From Paenibacillus tianjinensis (GTDB taxonomy: Bacteria; Bacillota; Bacilli; Paenibacillales; Paenibacillaceae): a stretch of 64,000 nt of DNA. Location of the stretch: contig NZ_CP070969.1 of assembly GCF_017086365.1 (NCBI RefSeq), forward strand, positions 5,854,001 to 5,918,000, in the 5' to 3' direction. The notes below the pieces were generated by a model. The model was not told the origin of the DNA, ran no database searches, and saw only the letters and a list, made by a program, of their open reading frames with translations. Below, piece after piece: positions 27,065 to 36,215 of the stretch (positions are counted from its first letter, which is position 1; each line of letters opens with the position of its first letter). Made by a program: the position numbers and the translations under genes.

Positions 27065-27745
27065 ATGGGGTTTGCAGAAGAACATCAAAAGTGGCTCGCA
27101 TACCACAAAAAAATAAGAACCGGAGAACGTCTGGACCGGCTGGAGCGCGGGCATAGTCATGGTGAAAAAATGTTTGTGGAGCGGGTATGGTGGCCCATTT
27201 TTGGTCATTTGGATGATCTGCACCCGGAGTATGAGGTTTTGGATTGGCGGGGGCGGCCATATTTTGTTGATTTGGTGTGGAAACCGGGCCAAGTGAAGTT
27301 TGCCGTCGAGATAAAAGGCTATGGGCCCCATGTGCAGCATACGGACCGGACCCGGTACCGGCAGGAGTTAAATCGGGAAACCTATCTGCAAATCGCCGGA
27401 TACCGTGTTGTCTCGGTGCCATACGATGATCTGGAATCCACACCGGAGCTGACGATATCCCTGTTTAAATCTTTGCTGATTCCATATTTGCTGAAGAATG
27501 CGGATGGTGTGAGGAGTCAGTATACAAGGCTGGAAAGGGACATTCTGCGCATGGCGGCGCGCTCTAACGGGCTGATCCGCCCTGTTGATCTGGTGAAGGA
27601 GCTTGGAGTCAATCCGCGTACAATAAGGAAATTCATGAAGCAGCTGTGTGAAAAGGGGAAATTCAGACCCGTACCAGCCGAGGGCAGTAATAGGATATGC
27701 CGGTATGAGTATATTCACTCATTATTGGATAATGAGATATGGTAA
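27065..27745 (+). CDS. Uncharacterised protein: PD-(D/E)XK-like nuclease core plus winged helix
   Basis: 226 residues from the ATG at 27065, which has GGAGG nine bases upstream; the ATG at 27059 is too close to that site. Residues 30-90 resemble a PD-(D/E)XK core: E34, then D69 in YFVDLVW, then E82-x-K84 in VEIKGYG, strands in the right order. The middle (about 95-145) is helical with YLQIAGYRVVSVPYDDL, as in Vsr/DUF559-like endonuclease folds. Residues about 150-226 look like a winged helix (LVKELGVNPRTIRKFMKQLCEKG). It is preceded by a terminator, so it has its own transcript, and it is followed at once by a 51-bp repeat array. Nuclease activity is inference. Confidence 0.65.
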   Translation: MGFAEEHQKWLAYHKKIRTGERLDRLERGHSHGEKMFVERVWWPIFGHLDDLHPEYEVLDWRGRPYFVDLVWKPGQVKFAVEIKGYGPHVQHTDRTRYRQELNRETYLQIAGYRVVSVPYDDLESTPELTISLFKSLLIPYLLKNADGVRSQYTRLERDILRMAARSNGLIRPVDLVKELGVNPRTIRKFMKQLCEKGKFRPVPAEGSNRICRYEYIHSLLDNEIW

Positions 27746-27746
27746 T

Positions 27747-28125
27747 TTGTAGCTAAGTGGCCGTATGAGAGGTACTAATACCTCTGATTTACAGAAAGTG
27801 AGCTGGGTGGCGGCATGAGAGGCACTTATACCTCTGATTTCGCGGAAGGTGAGCTGGGTGGCGGCATGAGAGGCACTAATACCTCTGATTTCGTGGAAAG
27901 TGGGCTAGGTGGCCGTATAAGAGGCACTTATACCTCTGATTTCGTGGAATGTGGGCTAGGTGGCGGTATGGGAGGTACTTATACCTCTGATTTCGTGGAA
28001 TGTGAGCTGGGTGGCGGCATGAGAGGCACTTATACCTCTGATTTCGTGGAATATGGGCTAGGTGGCCGTATGAGAGGCACTTATACCTCTGATTTTGCGA
28101 AAAGTGAACTGGGTCCCAGCATGAG
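27747..28125. repeat. Array of 51-bp tandem repeats with internal hairpins
   Basis: Seven units plus one decayed unit start two bases after the nuclease-like gene. The marker ATGAGAGG, or a one-base variant, recurs at 27765, 27815, 27866, 27917, 27968, 28019, 28070 and 28121, so steps are 50 and then 51 bp. There is no unique spacer. Each unit contains GAGGYACTWATACCTC: a 6-bp stem, perfect when Y is T. When Y is C the pair becomes U-G wobble only in minus-strand RNA. Because 51 is a multiple of three, both strands are open across the array. Differences are scattered substitutions, more frequent at both ends, as in an ageing tandem array. Confidence 0.92.
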
Positions 28126-28174
28126 TTGCCCTTACCGCCGCTTCCACCACAGTTCGAGGCCGAACACATGCTGA

Positions 28175-28225
28175 GAACAAACAAAGAGGCTGTCTCCACC
28201 ATTTATAAATGGGGAAACAGCCTCT
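28175..28225 (-). terminator. Intrinsic terminator of glnS
   Basis: On the minus strand AGAGGCTGT...ACAGCCTCT forms a 9-bp stem, with inner pairing around ATTTATAAAT, followed by TTTGTTTGTT. It separates glnS from the repeat array. Confidence 0.82.
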
Positions 28226-28241
28226 AATTAATTATTCAGCC

Positions 28242-29942
28242 TTATTTAGCGGGCTGGAACGAGCTTTTCAACGAAACGACCAGATTGAACACGGGATGTC
28301 CAGGGGTCGAATATTTGCTGTCCACGTTGAAGTAACCGTGGCGGAAGAATTGGAACTTGTCCTGTGGTACGCTGTCCTTCAGCCCAGGTTCCACGAAGCC
28401 CTGCAGGATCTCGATGGATTTCGGGTTGAGCTGATCCAGGAAGCTCGGCTCCGGCTTGTCTGCGGATGGCTCAAGACCTTCAACTTCGGCCTCTGCATCG
28501 GCTTCTTCAGCGGAAATTAGCGGCTCGTAGAGGCGGAATTCCGCCGGAACAGCCTGGCTGGCATCCACCCAGTGCAGGGTACCCTTGACTTTTCGGCCGG
28601 TAAATCCGCTGCCGCTCCGCGTCTCCGGATCATACGTGCAGTGCAGCTCCACAACTTCACCGTTCTCGTCTTTAATGAACTCATTGCACTTGATGAAATA
28701 GGCATTCTTCAGGCGCACTTCGTTACCAGGGAACAAGCGGAAATATTTGTTCGGCGGAATCTCCATGAAATCATCACGCTCAATATAGATTTCCCGGGAG
28801 AATGGAATCTGGCGGTTGCCCATTTCAGGATTCTCCACATTATTCTCAATCTCAAAATATTCCGTCTGGCCTTCCGGATAATTCGTGATAACCACCTTCA
28901 GCGGCCGCAGCACGGCCATCGTCCGGGGCACGGTTAGCTTCAGATCCTCACGGATGAAATGCTCCAGCATCTGCAGATCCACAAGACCCTGACTTTTGGA
29001 AATACCGGTCTCATGCACGAAGCTGCGGATGGCTTCCGGAGTATATCCCCGGCGGCGCAGACCGGAAATGGTCGGCATGCGGGGATCATCCCAGCCGTCC
29101 ACATGGCCTTCATCCACGAGCAGCTTCAGCTTGCGTTTGCTTGTTACCGTCTGGGCGAGGTTCAGGCGCCCGAATTCGTATTGATGCGGCACAGCCGGCA
29201 TCTCACATTCAGCAATAACCCAGTCATAGAACGGGCGCTGATCCTCGAACTCGAGGGAGCACAGAGAGTGGGTCACACTTTCAATCGCATCCTCCAGCGG
29301 ATGTGCGAAGGTATACATTGGATAGATGCACCAGGTATCGCCTGTATTATGGTGGTGGGAGTGCGAAATCCGGTAAATCACCGGGTCACGCAGATTGATA
29401 TTAGGGGAAGCCATGTCAATCTTGGCACGCAGCACCTTCTCGCCGTCCTTAAACTCGCCTGCACGCATGCGCCGGAACAGATCCAGACTCTCTTCGCTGC
29501 TACGCTCACGGTACGGGCTGTTCTTGCCGGGCTCAGTCAATGTGCCGCGAAGCTCACGGATTTGATCAGCCGAAAGGTCATCCACATAGGCTTTGCCCTT
29601 ACGGATCAGCAGTTCGGCGCGCTCATACATTTCCCCGAAATAATCAGAAGCAAACCGCAGCTCATCCCATTCGTAACCGAGCCACTTCACGTCCTCCTGA
29701 ATAGAATTTACATATTCCGTATCCTCTTTCAGCGGGTTCGTGTCGTCGAAGCGCAAATTGGTCTTGCCGCCGAATTCATCAGCCAGTGTAAAGTTAATCC
29801 AGATCGCCTTGGCATGTCCGATATGTAAATAACCGTTCGGCTCCGGCGGAAAGCGGGTGACCACTTCCTTTACTTTACCTGAGCTCAAATCTTCGGTAAT
29901 GACATTCTTGATGAAATTGGAGGGTGTTCCACGGTTCTCCAC
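28242..29942 (-). CDS. glnS: Glutaminyl-tRNA synthetase
   Basis: 566 residues. The class-I HIGH motif appears in [13 protein letters not shown] and the KMSKS equivalent as [14 protein letters not shown] is the GlnRS/GluRS family block, and the C-terminal beta-barrel anticodon domains are present. A polar Ala/Glu insert (about residues 485-510) breaks the barrel region. I prefer the GTG at 29942, nine bases after GAGAGG, to the TTG at 29951. It charges tRNA-Gln directly, whereas most Bacillota use GluRS plus GatCAB. A separate GlnRS in this group is generally explained by horizontal acquisition. Confidence 0.95.
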   Translation of the reverse strand: MENRGTPSNFIKNVITEDLSSGKVKEVVTRFPPEPNGYLHIGHAKAIWINFTLADEFGGKTNLRFDDTNPLKEDTEYVNSIQEDVKWLGYEWDELRFASDYFGEMYERAELLIRKGKAYVDDLSADQIRELRGTLTEPGKNSPYRERSSEESLDLFRRMRAGEFKDGEKVLRAKIDMASPNINLRDPVIYRISHSHHHNTGDTWCIYPMYTFAHPLEDAIESVTHSLCSLEFEDQRPFYDWVIAECEMPAVPHQYEFGRLNLAQTVTSKRKLKLLVDEGHVDGWDDPRMPTISGLRRRGYTPEAIRSFVHETGISKSQGLVDLQMLEHFIREDLKLTVPRTMAVLRPLKVVITNYPEGQTEYFEIENNVENPEMGNRQIPFSREIYIERDDFMEIPPNKYFRLFPGNEVRLKNAYFIKCNEFIKDENGEVVELHCTYDPETRSGSGFTGRKVKGTLHWVDASQAVPAEFRLYEPLISAEEADAEAEVEGLEPSADKPEPSFLDQLNPKSIEILQGFVEPGLKDSVPQDKFQFFRHGYFNVDSKYSTPGHPVFNLVVSLKSSFQPAK

Positions 29943-30168
29943 AGCTATCAACCTCTCGTTCTGTAATATTTCTTCTTCCTTGTATGAACATGTTTCCTAT
30001 TAATATACCCGTTAACCGTAGAATGATCAATGAAATGGGGAATTAAGCCATCCCGGATAGCCCTTTGACTTCCCTCAAGGCGATAGAGTAGCATGGAAAT
30101 TATAAAGCTTTGTCATTTATCTGCTTATTTATACTTTCTGATATTCAAAAAAAGGGGGACTTATCGCA

Positions 30169-30414
30169 ATGAAGCCAATTAAGCTGCCTAAAGAGCAGCG
30201 CGATCTAATTACAGAAAATATCCGTGCCTACTTCGAAGCCGAACGCGGCGAGACGATCGGCCATCTCGCTGCGGATAACCTGCTCGAATTCTTCCTGAAG
30301 GAGCTGGGACCGGCCATCTATAACGGCGCACTCAGCGACTGCCGCACCCTGGCCGTACAGCGGATGCAGTCACTGGAGGAGGATATTTACGCCCTCGAAT
30401 GGAAAAAGCGTTAA
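30169..30414 (+). CDS. DUF2164 family small protein
   Basis: 81 residues, mostly helical: KLPKEQRDLITENIRAYFEAERGETIG, a predicted second helix DNLLEFFLKELGPAIYN and a third containing the Cys of SDCRTLAVQRM. This matches the DUF2164 family found across Bacillota and Proteobacteria, for which no function is established. It has a GGGGGA ribosome site and sits 39 bases before an acetyltransferase on the same strand, so the two may be co-transcribed. Confidence 0.8.
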   Translation: MKPIKLPKEQRDLITENIRAYFEAERGETIGHLAADNLLEFFLKELGPAIYNGALSDCRTLAVQRMQSLEEDIYALEWKKR

Positions 30415-30453
30415 GCACCATACCGGCCTTGTGCCGTACAAGGAGGCAGCCGC

Positions 30454-31002
30454 ATGTTTAATTATGTGATAGATGATGAGCTTGTGCTGAAGCTGCTGAT
30501 GCCGGAGCATGCCCGCCAGATGTTCGCCCTGGTCGAACGCTCACGGCTGCGGCTGCGGCAATGGCTGCCTTGGGTTGACGGAGTAACCGAACAAGCCCAT
30601 ATCGCATCATTTATTCAAAATGCCGCCAAGCAAGGCAGCGAAAATGGCGGCTTCACTGCCGGACTGTGGGTCCGGGATGAGCTGGCCGGCATTATCGGCT
30701 ATCATCAGATCGACTGGCAGAGCCGTTCGGTCGGCATCGGCTACTGGCTGGGGGAAGGCTACGAGGGCCATGGCTACATGACCAGCGCCTGCCGGGTCTT
30801 CATAGACTACGCCCTGCTGGAAATGGAACTGAACCGGATCGAAATCCGCTGTGCGACCGGCAATAAAGCCAGCCGGGCGATCCCTGAGCGGCTCGGCTTT
30901 GTGTTCGAAGGTGTGCTGCGCCAGTCGGAAAAGCTGCCGGGCGGCTATGTGAACCATGCCGTATATGGCCTGCTGCGCAGCGAGTGGAAGCTGCTCGGGT
31001 AA
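30454..31002 (+). CDS. RimJ/RimL-type GNAT N-acetyltransferase
   Basis: 182 residues. WLPWVD near the N-terminus and GIGYWLGEGYEGHGYM, the acetyl-CoA pyrophosphate loop, are typical of RimL/YdaF-like enzymes, which acetylate the N-terminus of ribosomal proteins or spermidine-like amines. The C-terminal half has NRIEIRCATGNKASRAIPERLGF, the family's second block. The ribosome site AAGGAGG precedes the ATG. Substrate is not predictable from sequence. Confidence 0.85.
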   Translation: MFNYVIDDELVLKLLMPEHARQMFALVERSRLRLRQWLPWVDGVTEQAHIASFIQNAAKQGSENGGFTAGLWVRDELAGIIGYHQIDWQSRSVGIGYWLGEGYEGHGYMTSACRVFIDYALLEMELNRIEIRCATGNKASRAIPERLGFVFEGVLRQSEKLPGGYVNHAVYGLLRSEWKLLG

Positions 31003-31051
31003 GGCTGAGAAAGCACACTTCCTCCGGCGGACTCTGCCGCATTCACACACA

Positions 31052-31090
31052 AATAGCCTGGAAGCTAAGTCACTTCAGGCTATTTGTGCT
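31052..31090 (+). terminator. Hairpin after the RimL-like gene
   Basis: AATAGCCTG-GAAG pairs with CTTC-AGGCTATT with one bulge; the T tract after it is short (TATTTGTG). Confidence 0.6.
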
Positions 31091-31153
31091 GCCCTAAGCA
31101 GAATTCCGGCAGGTGCTGTCTTGCCGGTTGTCTCCCGTCCAGGTTAACCGACC

Positions 31154-31792
31154 TTACTCCCGCTCCATCCAATTCTGGAAATCATGACGGATGCCTTCTG
31201 TCAGTGATTCCAGCGCCGACAGCTCCCTAAGATCCGTCTTGTCCTTCCGGCCGACTTCCATTGCCCGGAGCACCCGCCGGACCGTGAACACTCCTTCACC
31301 GGACCCGACTTTCACAACAGCGTCACCCGCTGCAATCACGCCCTCACGCAGTACCCGAAAATAGAAGCCGCTGTACCCTGTAGCCAGCACCTTGGCCGGC
31401 ATATCGGCCGGACCATGCTTCTGAGAGAGCTTGAAGCATGGGAACCGGGGCTGGCTGACCTGCAGCAGGCAGGAGCCGATCTCGTACACATCCCCGATGC
31501 AGACCTCAGTCTCCAGCAGTCCGCGGACTGTAAGATTCTCACCGAAGGCGGAATTCTCCAGCTTCTTGCCAAGCTGCTCCTCCCAGTAAGCATAATGCTC
31601 AACCGGATACACACAAACCGCTTTGTCCGGACCGCCGTGGTTGACCAGATCTGCCTGTCCATCCCCATCGAACCCTCCGGTATGCAGACGAACCGGCCCC
31701 ATCGCGGGCAGCTTGTAAATTCCTGTTTCCAGCGGCTTGCCGCGGTAATCTACCTTTACCGGCTTACCCACATTAAGCGAAATGACTTCCAT
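31154..31792 (-). CDS. MOSC-domain protein, YiiM-like
   Basis: 212 residues. A MOSC domain is recognisable from FDGDGQADLVNHGGPDKAV, then AFGENLTV and the Cys-containing QPRFPCFKLS block, followed by a C-terminal 3-alpha extension as in YiiM. YiiM of E. coli is a molybdenum-dependent 6-N-hydroxylaminopurine reductase. This enzyme would need the cofactor made by moaA and mobA elsewhere in the window. The gene overlaps the upstream acetyltransferase by 20 bases and has a GGAGGG site. Confidence 0.87.
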   Translation of the reverse strand: MEVISLNVGKPVKVDYRGKPLETGIYKLPAMGPVRLHTGGFDGDGQADLVNHGGPDKAVCVYPVEHYAYWEEQLGKKLENSAFGENLTVRGLLETEVCIGDVYEIGSCLLQVSQPRFPCFKLSQKHGPADMPAKVLATGYSGFYFRVLREGVIAAGDAVVKVGSGEGVFTVRRVLRAMEVGRKDKTDLRELSALESLTEGIRHDFQNWMERE

Positions 31793-32303
31793 CCTTATTC
31801 CCTCCAGTCAGCATACAGCACATAAAGACTTCATCCACATAATGTCCGCTGAGATAGAACTCATCCTTCAGCCGGCCCTCCTCGTGAAACCCGCATTTGC
31901 GGTAAAAGGCTAAGGCCGGCTCATTACTCGACAGTACCCGCAGACGGAGCTTGCGGATTCCGTGCGCTGCCGCATGCCGTTTGATCGCTTCAATTAGCAT
32001 ACCGCCAATGCCCTGCCGCTGAAACCGCGGATGCACGGCGATATTTACCTCACACACATGCCGGTTGCTCTCCATGCCGCTCGGGCAGCCAAAGCCGACA
32101 TATCCGCATAGCACCCCTTCCTGCAGGGCGACCAGCTGGGAGCCTGGAGGCGCATGCAGCAGATAATCCTCACGCGAACGCCACATCAAAGGGCCCGGTG
32201 TCGTATCCTCCGTCCAGATCATGTTGTCCAGCACGATCAGCTCCCGGGCATCCTTGATTTCGGAGGGCCGGATCGTAAGCTGGCCCCCATTAACTTGTTG
32301 CAT
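31773..32303 (-). CDS. GNAT-family N-acetyltransferase
   Basis: 176 residues. The acetyl-CoA binding motif is RFQRQGIGGMLIEAIKRHA, and LRVLSSNEPALAFYRKCGF is the C-terminal GNAT block, close to the PhnO/RimI type that acts on small molecules or proteins. It heads a two-gene operon with the MOSC protein, overlapping it by 20 bases. Substrate unknown; the pairing with MOSC gives no clear hint. Confidence 0.85.
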   Translation of the reverse strand: MQQVNGGQLTIRPSEIKDARELIVLDNMIWTEDTTPGPLMWRSREDYLLHAPPGSQLVALQEGVLCGYVGFGCPSGMESNRHVCEVNIAVHPRFQRQGIGGMLIEAIKRHAAAHGIRKLRLRVLSSNEPALAFYRKCGFHEEGRLKDEFYLSGHYVDEVFMCCMLTGGNKDGSHFA

Positions 32304-32378
32304 AGCTCTTCCACCCCTTGCCTTACCTTTAAAAAATCTCTAGGTTCTTATCCTGCAAGTTCATTCCATTTGCATCCA

Positions 32379-33596
32379 TTATACCGTATTTTGTTCCAGT
32401 GTACGGGCTGAACGGTTGACATATGCATGGACGATAAAGAAGCCTACCGCCAATACTGCCATTCCGCAGGCGAGCCATGCGGTGGGCGCAAGCCCGCCGG
32501 TATCATACAGGCTGCCCATTAGATACGGCCCGATAACTCTGCCGGCAGCACCGATTCCTCCGCTGAGGCCCAAATAGAATGGGGCATTCCGGCCGGCATA
32601 ATCCGAGATAAAGGCCGGGGTTGCCGGTGAAATCAGCATCTCGCCCAGCGTTGCCAGCAACATCGCCAGCACCATGCCGGGATAGCTAGGCATTAACAGA
32701 ATAACTGCGTATCCGCTCAAATAGAATACGGCACTTGCCGTCATCTGGGCGGTTGAGGTTCCGGCAAACCAGCGTTTGATGAGGCTGACCAGCGGCTGGG
32801 CGGCAAAGATCAGGATACCGTTGAGCGTCCACAGAAAGCTGTACAGGCTTTTGGACCAGCCCTCCGAAATAATAAATGGCGATACGCCTGTATTCCAGAC
32901 CGAGTTGCCAAGCAGGAGGAACATGGAGCCAAGCGCCATATACAAATAGATCCGGGTGTTCCCCATCAGCTTCCAGCCTGACTGGTCCCGGTGGCGGGAC
33001 CTCTGCTGCAGTTCATTATGAGCCGGAGCATTGCCGATTTTTCGCAGATAGACCAGGAAAAACACAGCGAATATAGCCGAGGTTAGCCCGTTCATCACAA
33101 AGCTCAGCTTATAGGAAAGATCAGCCAGCACCCCGCTGAGCCCGGTGCCCAGCGCCACCCCGATATTATTCGCAACATAGATTACATTGAAGAGCTCCCC
33201 GCGCCGCTCTGCAAAGCGGAAGCCGACAAAGGCCTGAATCGCAGGCTGCGACATGGAGTTAAACAGCCCCACGAGACCCATAACCACCATGAATATGTGC
33301 CAGTTTCCGCTTGCCGCAGGCAGGGCGAACAAAGCGAGGGCATTCATGGCCAGACCGCCGACAATCAGCTGTTTCACACCGACCTTATGATAGAGCGAGC
33401 CGCCCAGCAATTGTCCGAATATTCCCCCAAGCGATTGAATAACAATAACGAGTGCAGCATCCTTCATGCTGCGTCCCAGCTCATCGAATACATACATCGT
33501 TACAAGCGGCCACATGAGTGCACTGCCGGTCGCATTGACGAGACTTGCGATCAAAAATACTTTGACTTCCTTCGGATAGTCTTGCAGAAACTTCAT
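32379..33596 (-). CDS. MFS drug/metabolite transporter
   Basis: 405 residues, twelve predicted helices. Helix 1 has ATGSALMWPLVTMYVFDELG, and the loop GGSLYHKVGVKQLIVGG corresponds to motif A between helices 2 and 3. Family relatives in Bacillus (YttB/YcxA-like) are annotated as multidrug exporters. It is isolated between a GNAT gene and the molybdopterin oxidoreductase, with no linked regulator. Substrate unknown. Confidence 0.85.
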   Translation of the reverse strand: MKFLQDYPKEVKVFLIASLVNATGSALMWPLVTMYVFDELGRSMKDAALVIVIQSLGGIFGQLLGGSLYHKVGVKQLIVGGLAMNALALFALPAASGNWHIFMVVMGLVGLFNSMSQPAIQAFVGFRFAERRGELFNVIYVANNIGVALGTGLSGVLADLSYKLSFVMNGLTSAIFAVFFLVYLRKIGNAPAHNELQQRSRHRDQSGWKLMGNTRIYLYMALGSMFLLLGNSVWNTGVSPFIISEGWSKSLYSFLWTLNGILIFAAQPLVSLIKRWFAGTSTAQMTASAVFYLSGYAVILLMPSYPGMVLAMLLATLGEMLISPATPAFISDYAGRNAPFYLGLSGGIGAAGRVIGPYLMGSLYDTGGLAPTAWLACGMAVLAVGFFIVHAYVNRSARTLEQNTV

Positions 33597-33730
33597 GACT
33601 TGTCTTTCATCCCCTGTTACATATATGTCTTAATTCCATCCAGTATCCGCCCAAAACAGGGTGAAGGGCAAGCTTATGCATTGACGTTATGACGCGTCAC
33701 TCGAACACAGAACGTTTGATGTTTCTTAAT

Positions 33731-35833
33731 CTAAAGCTGCATAGAACCGGGTGAAACCAAGGCCTGCTCCCGCTTCTTGACTTCAACAGTGGACGAGAAA
33801 AAGGTCGCCCCACCGTCCATGTCGCTCAGCCGGTCCGGCGTTAACACATTCACACGCTGCCTTGTTCCTTCGCCTTCCCACCACAGCCCCTGGCTGATCA
33901 CTGTACCCGGCAGCATTTTCTCTGTAACCATAGCCGTGAGTTCTACGATACCTCTGCCGTTATACACGGTAATATCATCACCGTCTGCAATATCCCGTGC
34001 CGCCGCATCCTCCGGATGAATCTGCAGTGCCGGTTTTTTCTCCATCTTCTTATGCTTGTCCACATTACCGAACGTCGAATTCAAGAAATTATGGTTCGGC
34101 GGGGAAATGAACATCAGCGGATACGCTGCTCCCTGCTCCGGACGCCGCATCCCGTCATACCCTTCCTTCAGCGGAGTATACTGAGGCAGTGGAGGCAGGC
34201 CGGCCTGCTCCATCGCTTGGGAATAAAGCTCGATTTTGCCCGAAGGGGTAGGCAGGTTCTCCAGATAATGCGCTTTAGGCTTCATGTCCAGCTTGACGAA
34301 CCGTTCCGCCATCAGCCGTTCCAGCGTGACCCCGTTCATATACGGATTGCTGGGATGGTCAAGCGTCTCACGGATCATCTCAAGCTCGGACTGGCCGAAG
34401 ATTTCCGGTTCAAAGCCCATGGCCTTCCCCAGCAGCGAAAAAAGCTCCACATTGCTTTTGCACTCGCCCTGCTTCTCTAGAACAGGCTCCTGGAGCTGCA
34501 TATAATGATGCCAGTAAGAGCCGAATAAATCCGTATTCTCAAAAGTCGAGGTGGCCGGCAGCACAATATCGGCATACAGCGCCGTGTCGGTCATAAACAG
34601 ATCATGCACAACCGTGAACAGATCCTCACGGGCAAAGCCTGCCTTAACCTTATCGGCATTAGGGGCAACCACAAGCGGATTGCTGCAGTAGACGAACAGG
34701 CTCATAATCGGCTGCTCTTTCAGCTCCAGCGCCTCGCCGATCCGGTTCATATTTATGCTGCGTCCCCGCGGATTGCTCCGCAAATCGGGACGGGCCAGCG
34801 CCCGGGCGTTGGTCGAGGAATAGGCGCCGTTGGACTTGACCGCCCCTCCGCCCGGCTTCAGCCACGCGCCGACCAGCGCCGGCAGACAGGCGATGCTGCG
34901 GACATTCATCCCGCCATTGTCGTGATGCTGCAGACCGTTGCCGATATGGATATACGGAACCTGCGCTTCGCCATACATCTTGGCAAGCTGTTCGATATCC
35001 TGCACAGCCACGCCGGTAATCTGCGACACCAGCTCTGGTGGGTAGCCCAGCGCCTGTTCACGCAGTTCCTTATGTCCTACTGTGTACTTTTCAAGAAAGG
35101 CATCGTCTGTCAGCCCGTCCCGGAACAGAATATGCATCAGTCCAAGCGCCAGTGCGGTATCTGTACCGGGGTAGAGCGGCAGGAACCAGTCCCCCCACTG
35201 GGCTGTCCGGTTGCGGTGCACATCAATGACTACTACCTTCGCGCCGCGCTTACGCGCCTGCTCCGCGAATACGACCTGATGCATGTTGGTACTCACAATA
35301 TTGCCGCCCCAGACGATAATCAGATCGGCATTTACCGTATCCTCCGGGCTGGCTCCCCCGTCCATTCCCATAGTGTACACCCAGCCGGCCGTGCCGGCCG
35401 CGCTGCAGATTTTGGCATCCAGCCGGCTTGCGCCCAGCCTGTTAAAGAAGCGCCGGTCCATGCCGCCCACGCTGAGCACGCCCATATTGCCGTAGAAATA
35501 GTACGGGAGGATGCTCTCCGGCCCGTATTCCTGTGACAGCTGCTTGAAGCGCCCGGCAATTTCCGTAATCGCTTCATCCCAGCTGATCTGCTCGAAAGCT
35601 CCGCTGCCCTTTGGGCCGGTGCGGCGGAGGGGATGCATCAGACGCTCGGGATGGTGTACGCGCTCCGCCATGTTCCGCACCTTATTGCAGATGGCTCCCC
35701 GGGTCACCGGATGCTCGGAATTACCTTCTACTTTTACAATTTTTCCATCCTGTTTATGCACCAGCAGTCCGCAGGTGTCTGGGCAATCCAGTGGACATAC
35801 CGCCGGAAATATGCCGTCCTTGCTATGCTTCAA
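33731..35833 (-). CDS. Molybdopterin oxidoreductase, YoaE-like (formate-dehydrogenase-type)
   Basis: 700 residues, cytoplasmic (no Tat signal). The [4Fe-4S] ligands are C13, C17, C21 and C49 (CPLDCPDTC...GAIC). C143 in KICSAAG is a candidate molybdenum ligand. The bis-MGD-binding end contains NFLNSTFGN and the molydop_binding barrel with ADGDDITVYNGRG. The start is a TTG with GGGAGG nine bases upstream. B. subtilis YoaE is the nearest recognisable relative; acetylene hydratase is another family member. Proximity to a formate/nitrite channel hints at formate, but the substrate is inferred. Confidence 0.85.
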   Translation of the reverse strand: MKHSKDGIFPAVCPLDCPDTCGLLVHKQDGKIVKVEGNSEHPVTRGAICNKVRNMAERVHHPERLMHPLRRTGPKGSGAFEQISWDEAITEIAGRFKQLSQEYGPESILPYYFYGNMGVLSVGGMDRRFFNRLGASRLDAKICSAAGTAGWVYTMGMDGGASPEDTVNADLIIVWGGNIVSTNMHQVVFAEQARKRGAKVVVIDVHRNRTAQWGDWFLPLYPGTDTALALGLMHILFRDGLTDDAFLEKYTVGHKELREQALGYPPELVSQITGVAVQDIEQLAKMYGEAQVPYIHIGNGLQHHDNGGMNVRSIACLPALVGAWLKPGGGAVKSNGAYSSTNARALARPDLRSNPRGRSINMNRIGEALELKEQPIMSLFVYCSNPLVVAPNADKVKAGFAREDLFTVVHDLFMTDTALYADIVLPATSTFENTDLFGSYWHHYMQLQEPVLEKQGECKSNVELFSLLGKAMGFEPEIFGQSELEMIRETLDHPSNPYMNGVTLERLMAERFVKLDMKPKAHYLENLPTPSGKIELYSQAMEQAGLPPLPQYTPLKEGYDGMRRPEQGAAYPLMFISPPNHNFLNSTFGNVDKHKKMEKKPALQIHPEDAAARDIADGDDITVYNGRGIVELTAMVTEKMLPGTVISQGLWWEGEGTRQRVNVLTPDRLSDMDGGATFFSSTVEVKKREQALVSPGSMQL

Positions 35834-36002
35834 GGCAATAGTCCTCCCTTTTGTATTGGGTATGATGATCTCTTGAGTTCATAATATAGCTTATCTTTTC
35901 ATTGTAAGCCCAGCTCTTCCGGGCGTAAAGAAAATAGCTGTAAACGCCCTGTTTCGTTCTAAGAATCCCCGGGTAATAGAACATATGAAACACTCCCTAT
36001 TT

Positions 36003-36053
36003 ATTCGCCGTGAGCCCGATTTCGTTCCCCCGAGTCGGATATGCACGGCGAAT
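36003..36053. other. Structured intergenic hairpin upstream of the YoaE-like gene
   Basis: A perfect 10-bp stem (ATTCGCCGTG with CACGGCGAAT) encloses a second 4-bp stem (CCGA/TCGG). No T run follows on the minus strand and only TTTTGTGTTG on the plus strand, where no gene precedes it. It lies in the probable 5' leader region of the oxidoreductase, 170 bases from the start. The rest of the 35834-36215 gap holds the FNT terminator and nothing else I can support. Confidence 0.5.
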
Positions 36054-36085
36054 TTTGTGTTGTCCATATTAGAGAATCCCCATAT

Positions 36086-36163
36086 TAAAAAGACATTCCC
36101 TGGGCGTTCCTCCCCACACATCCGCATAAGCGGACTGGAGAAAAACAAGCACAAGGAATGTCT
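36086..36163 (-). terminator. Large intrinsic terminator of the formate/nitrite channel gene
   Basis: On the minus strand AGACATTCC (36163-36155) pairs with GGAATGTCT (36099-36091) and is followed by TTTTT. Inside lies a second stem, TCCGC-TTAT-GCGGA. Confidence 0.65.
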
Positions 36164-36215
36164 ATGACAGTAAGCGTATCTTATAAGTTCAATTCAGGCT
36201 GCCTGAGCCTGTAAC

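Noticed and set aside
27747..28125. CRISPR array
   Set aside because: Units are contiguous near-copies with no variable spacers, and no cas genes are nearby.
27815..28202. Repetitive ORFs on both strands of the 51-bp array
   Set aside because: Open frames follow automatically because 51 is a multiple of three; no convincing ribosome site or distinct codon use is present on either strand.
34604..35536. 310-codon ORF opposite the YoaE-like gene
   Set aside because: Shadow frame; the minus-strand protein has iron-sulfur and molybdopterin signatures.
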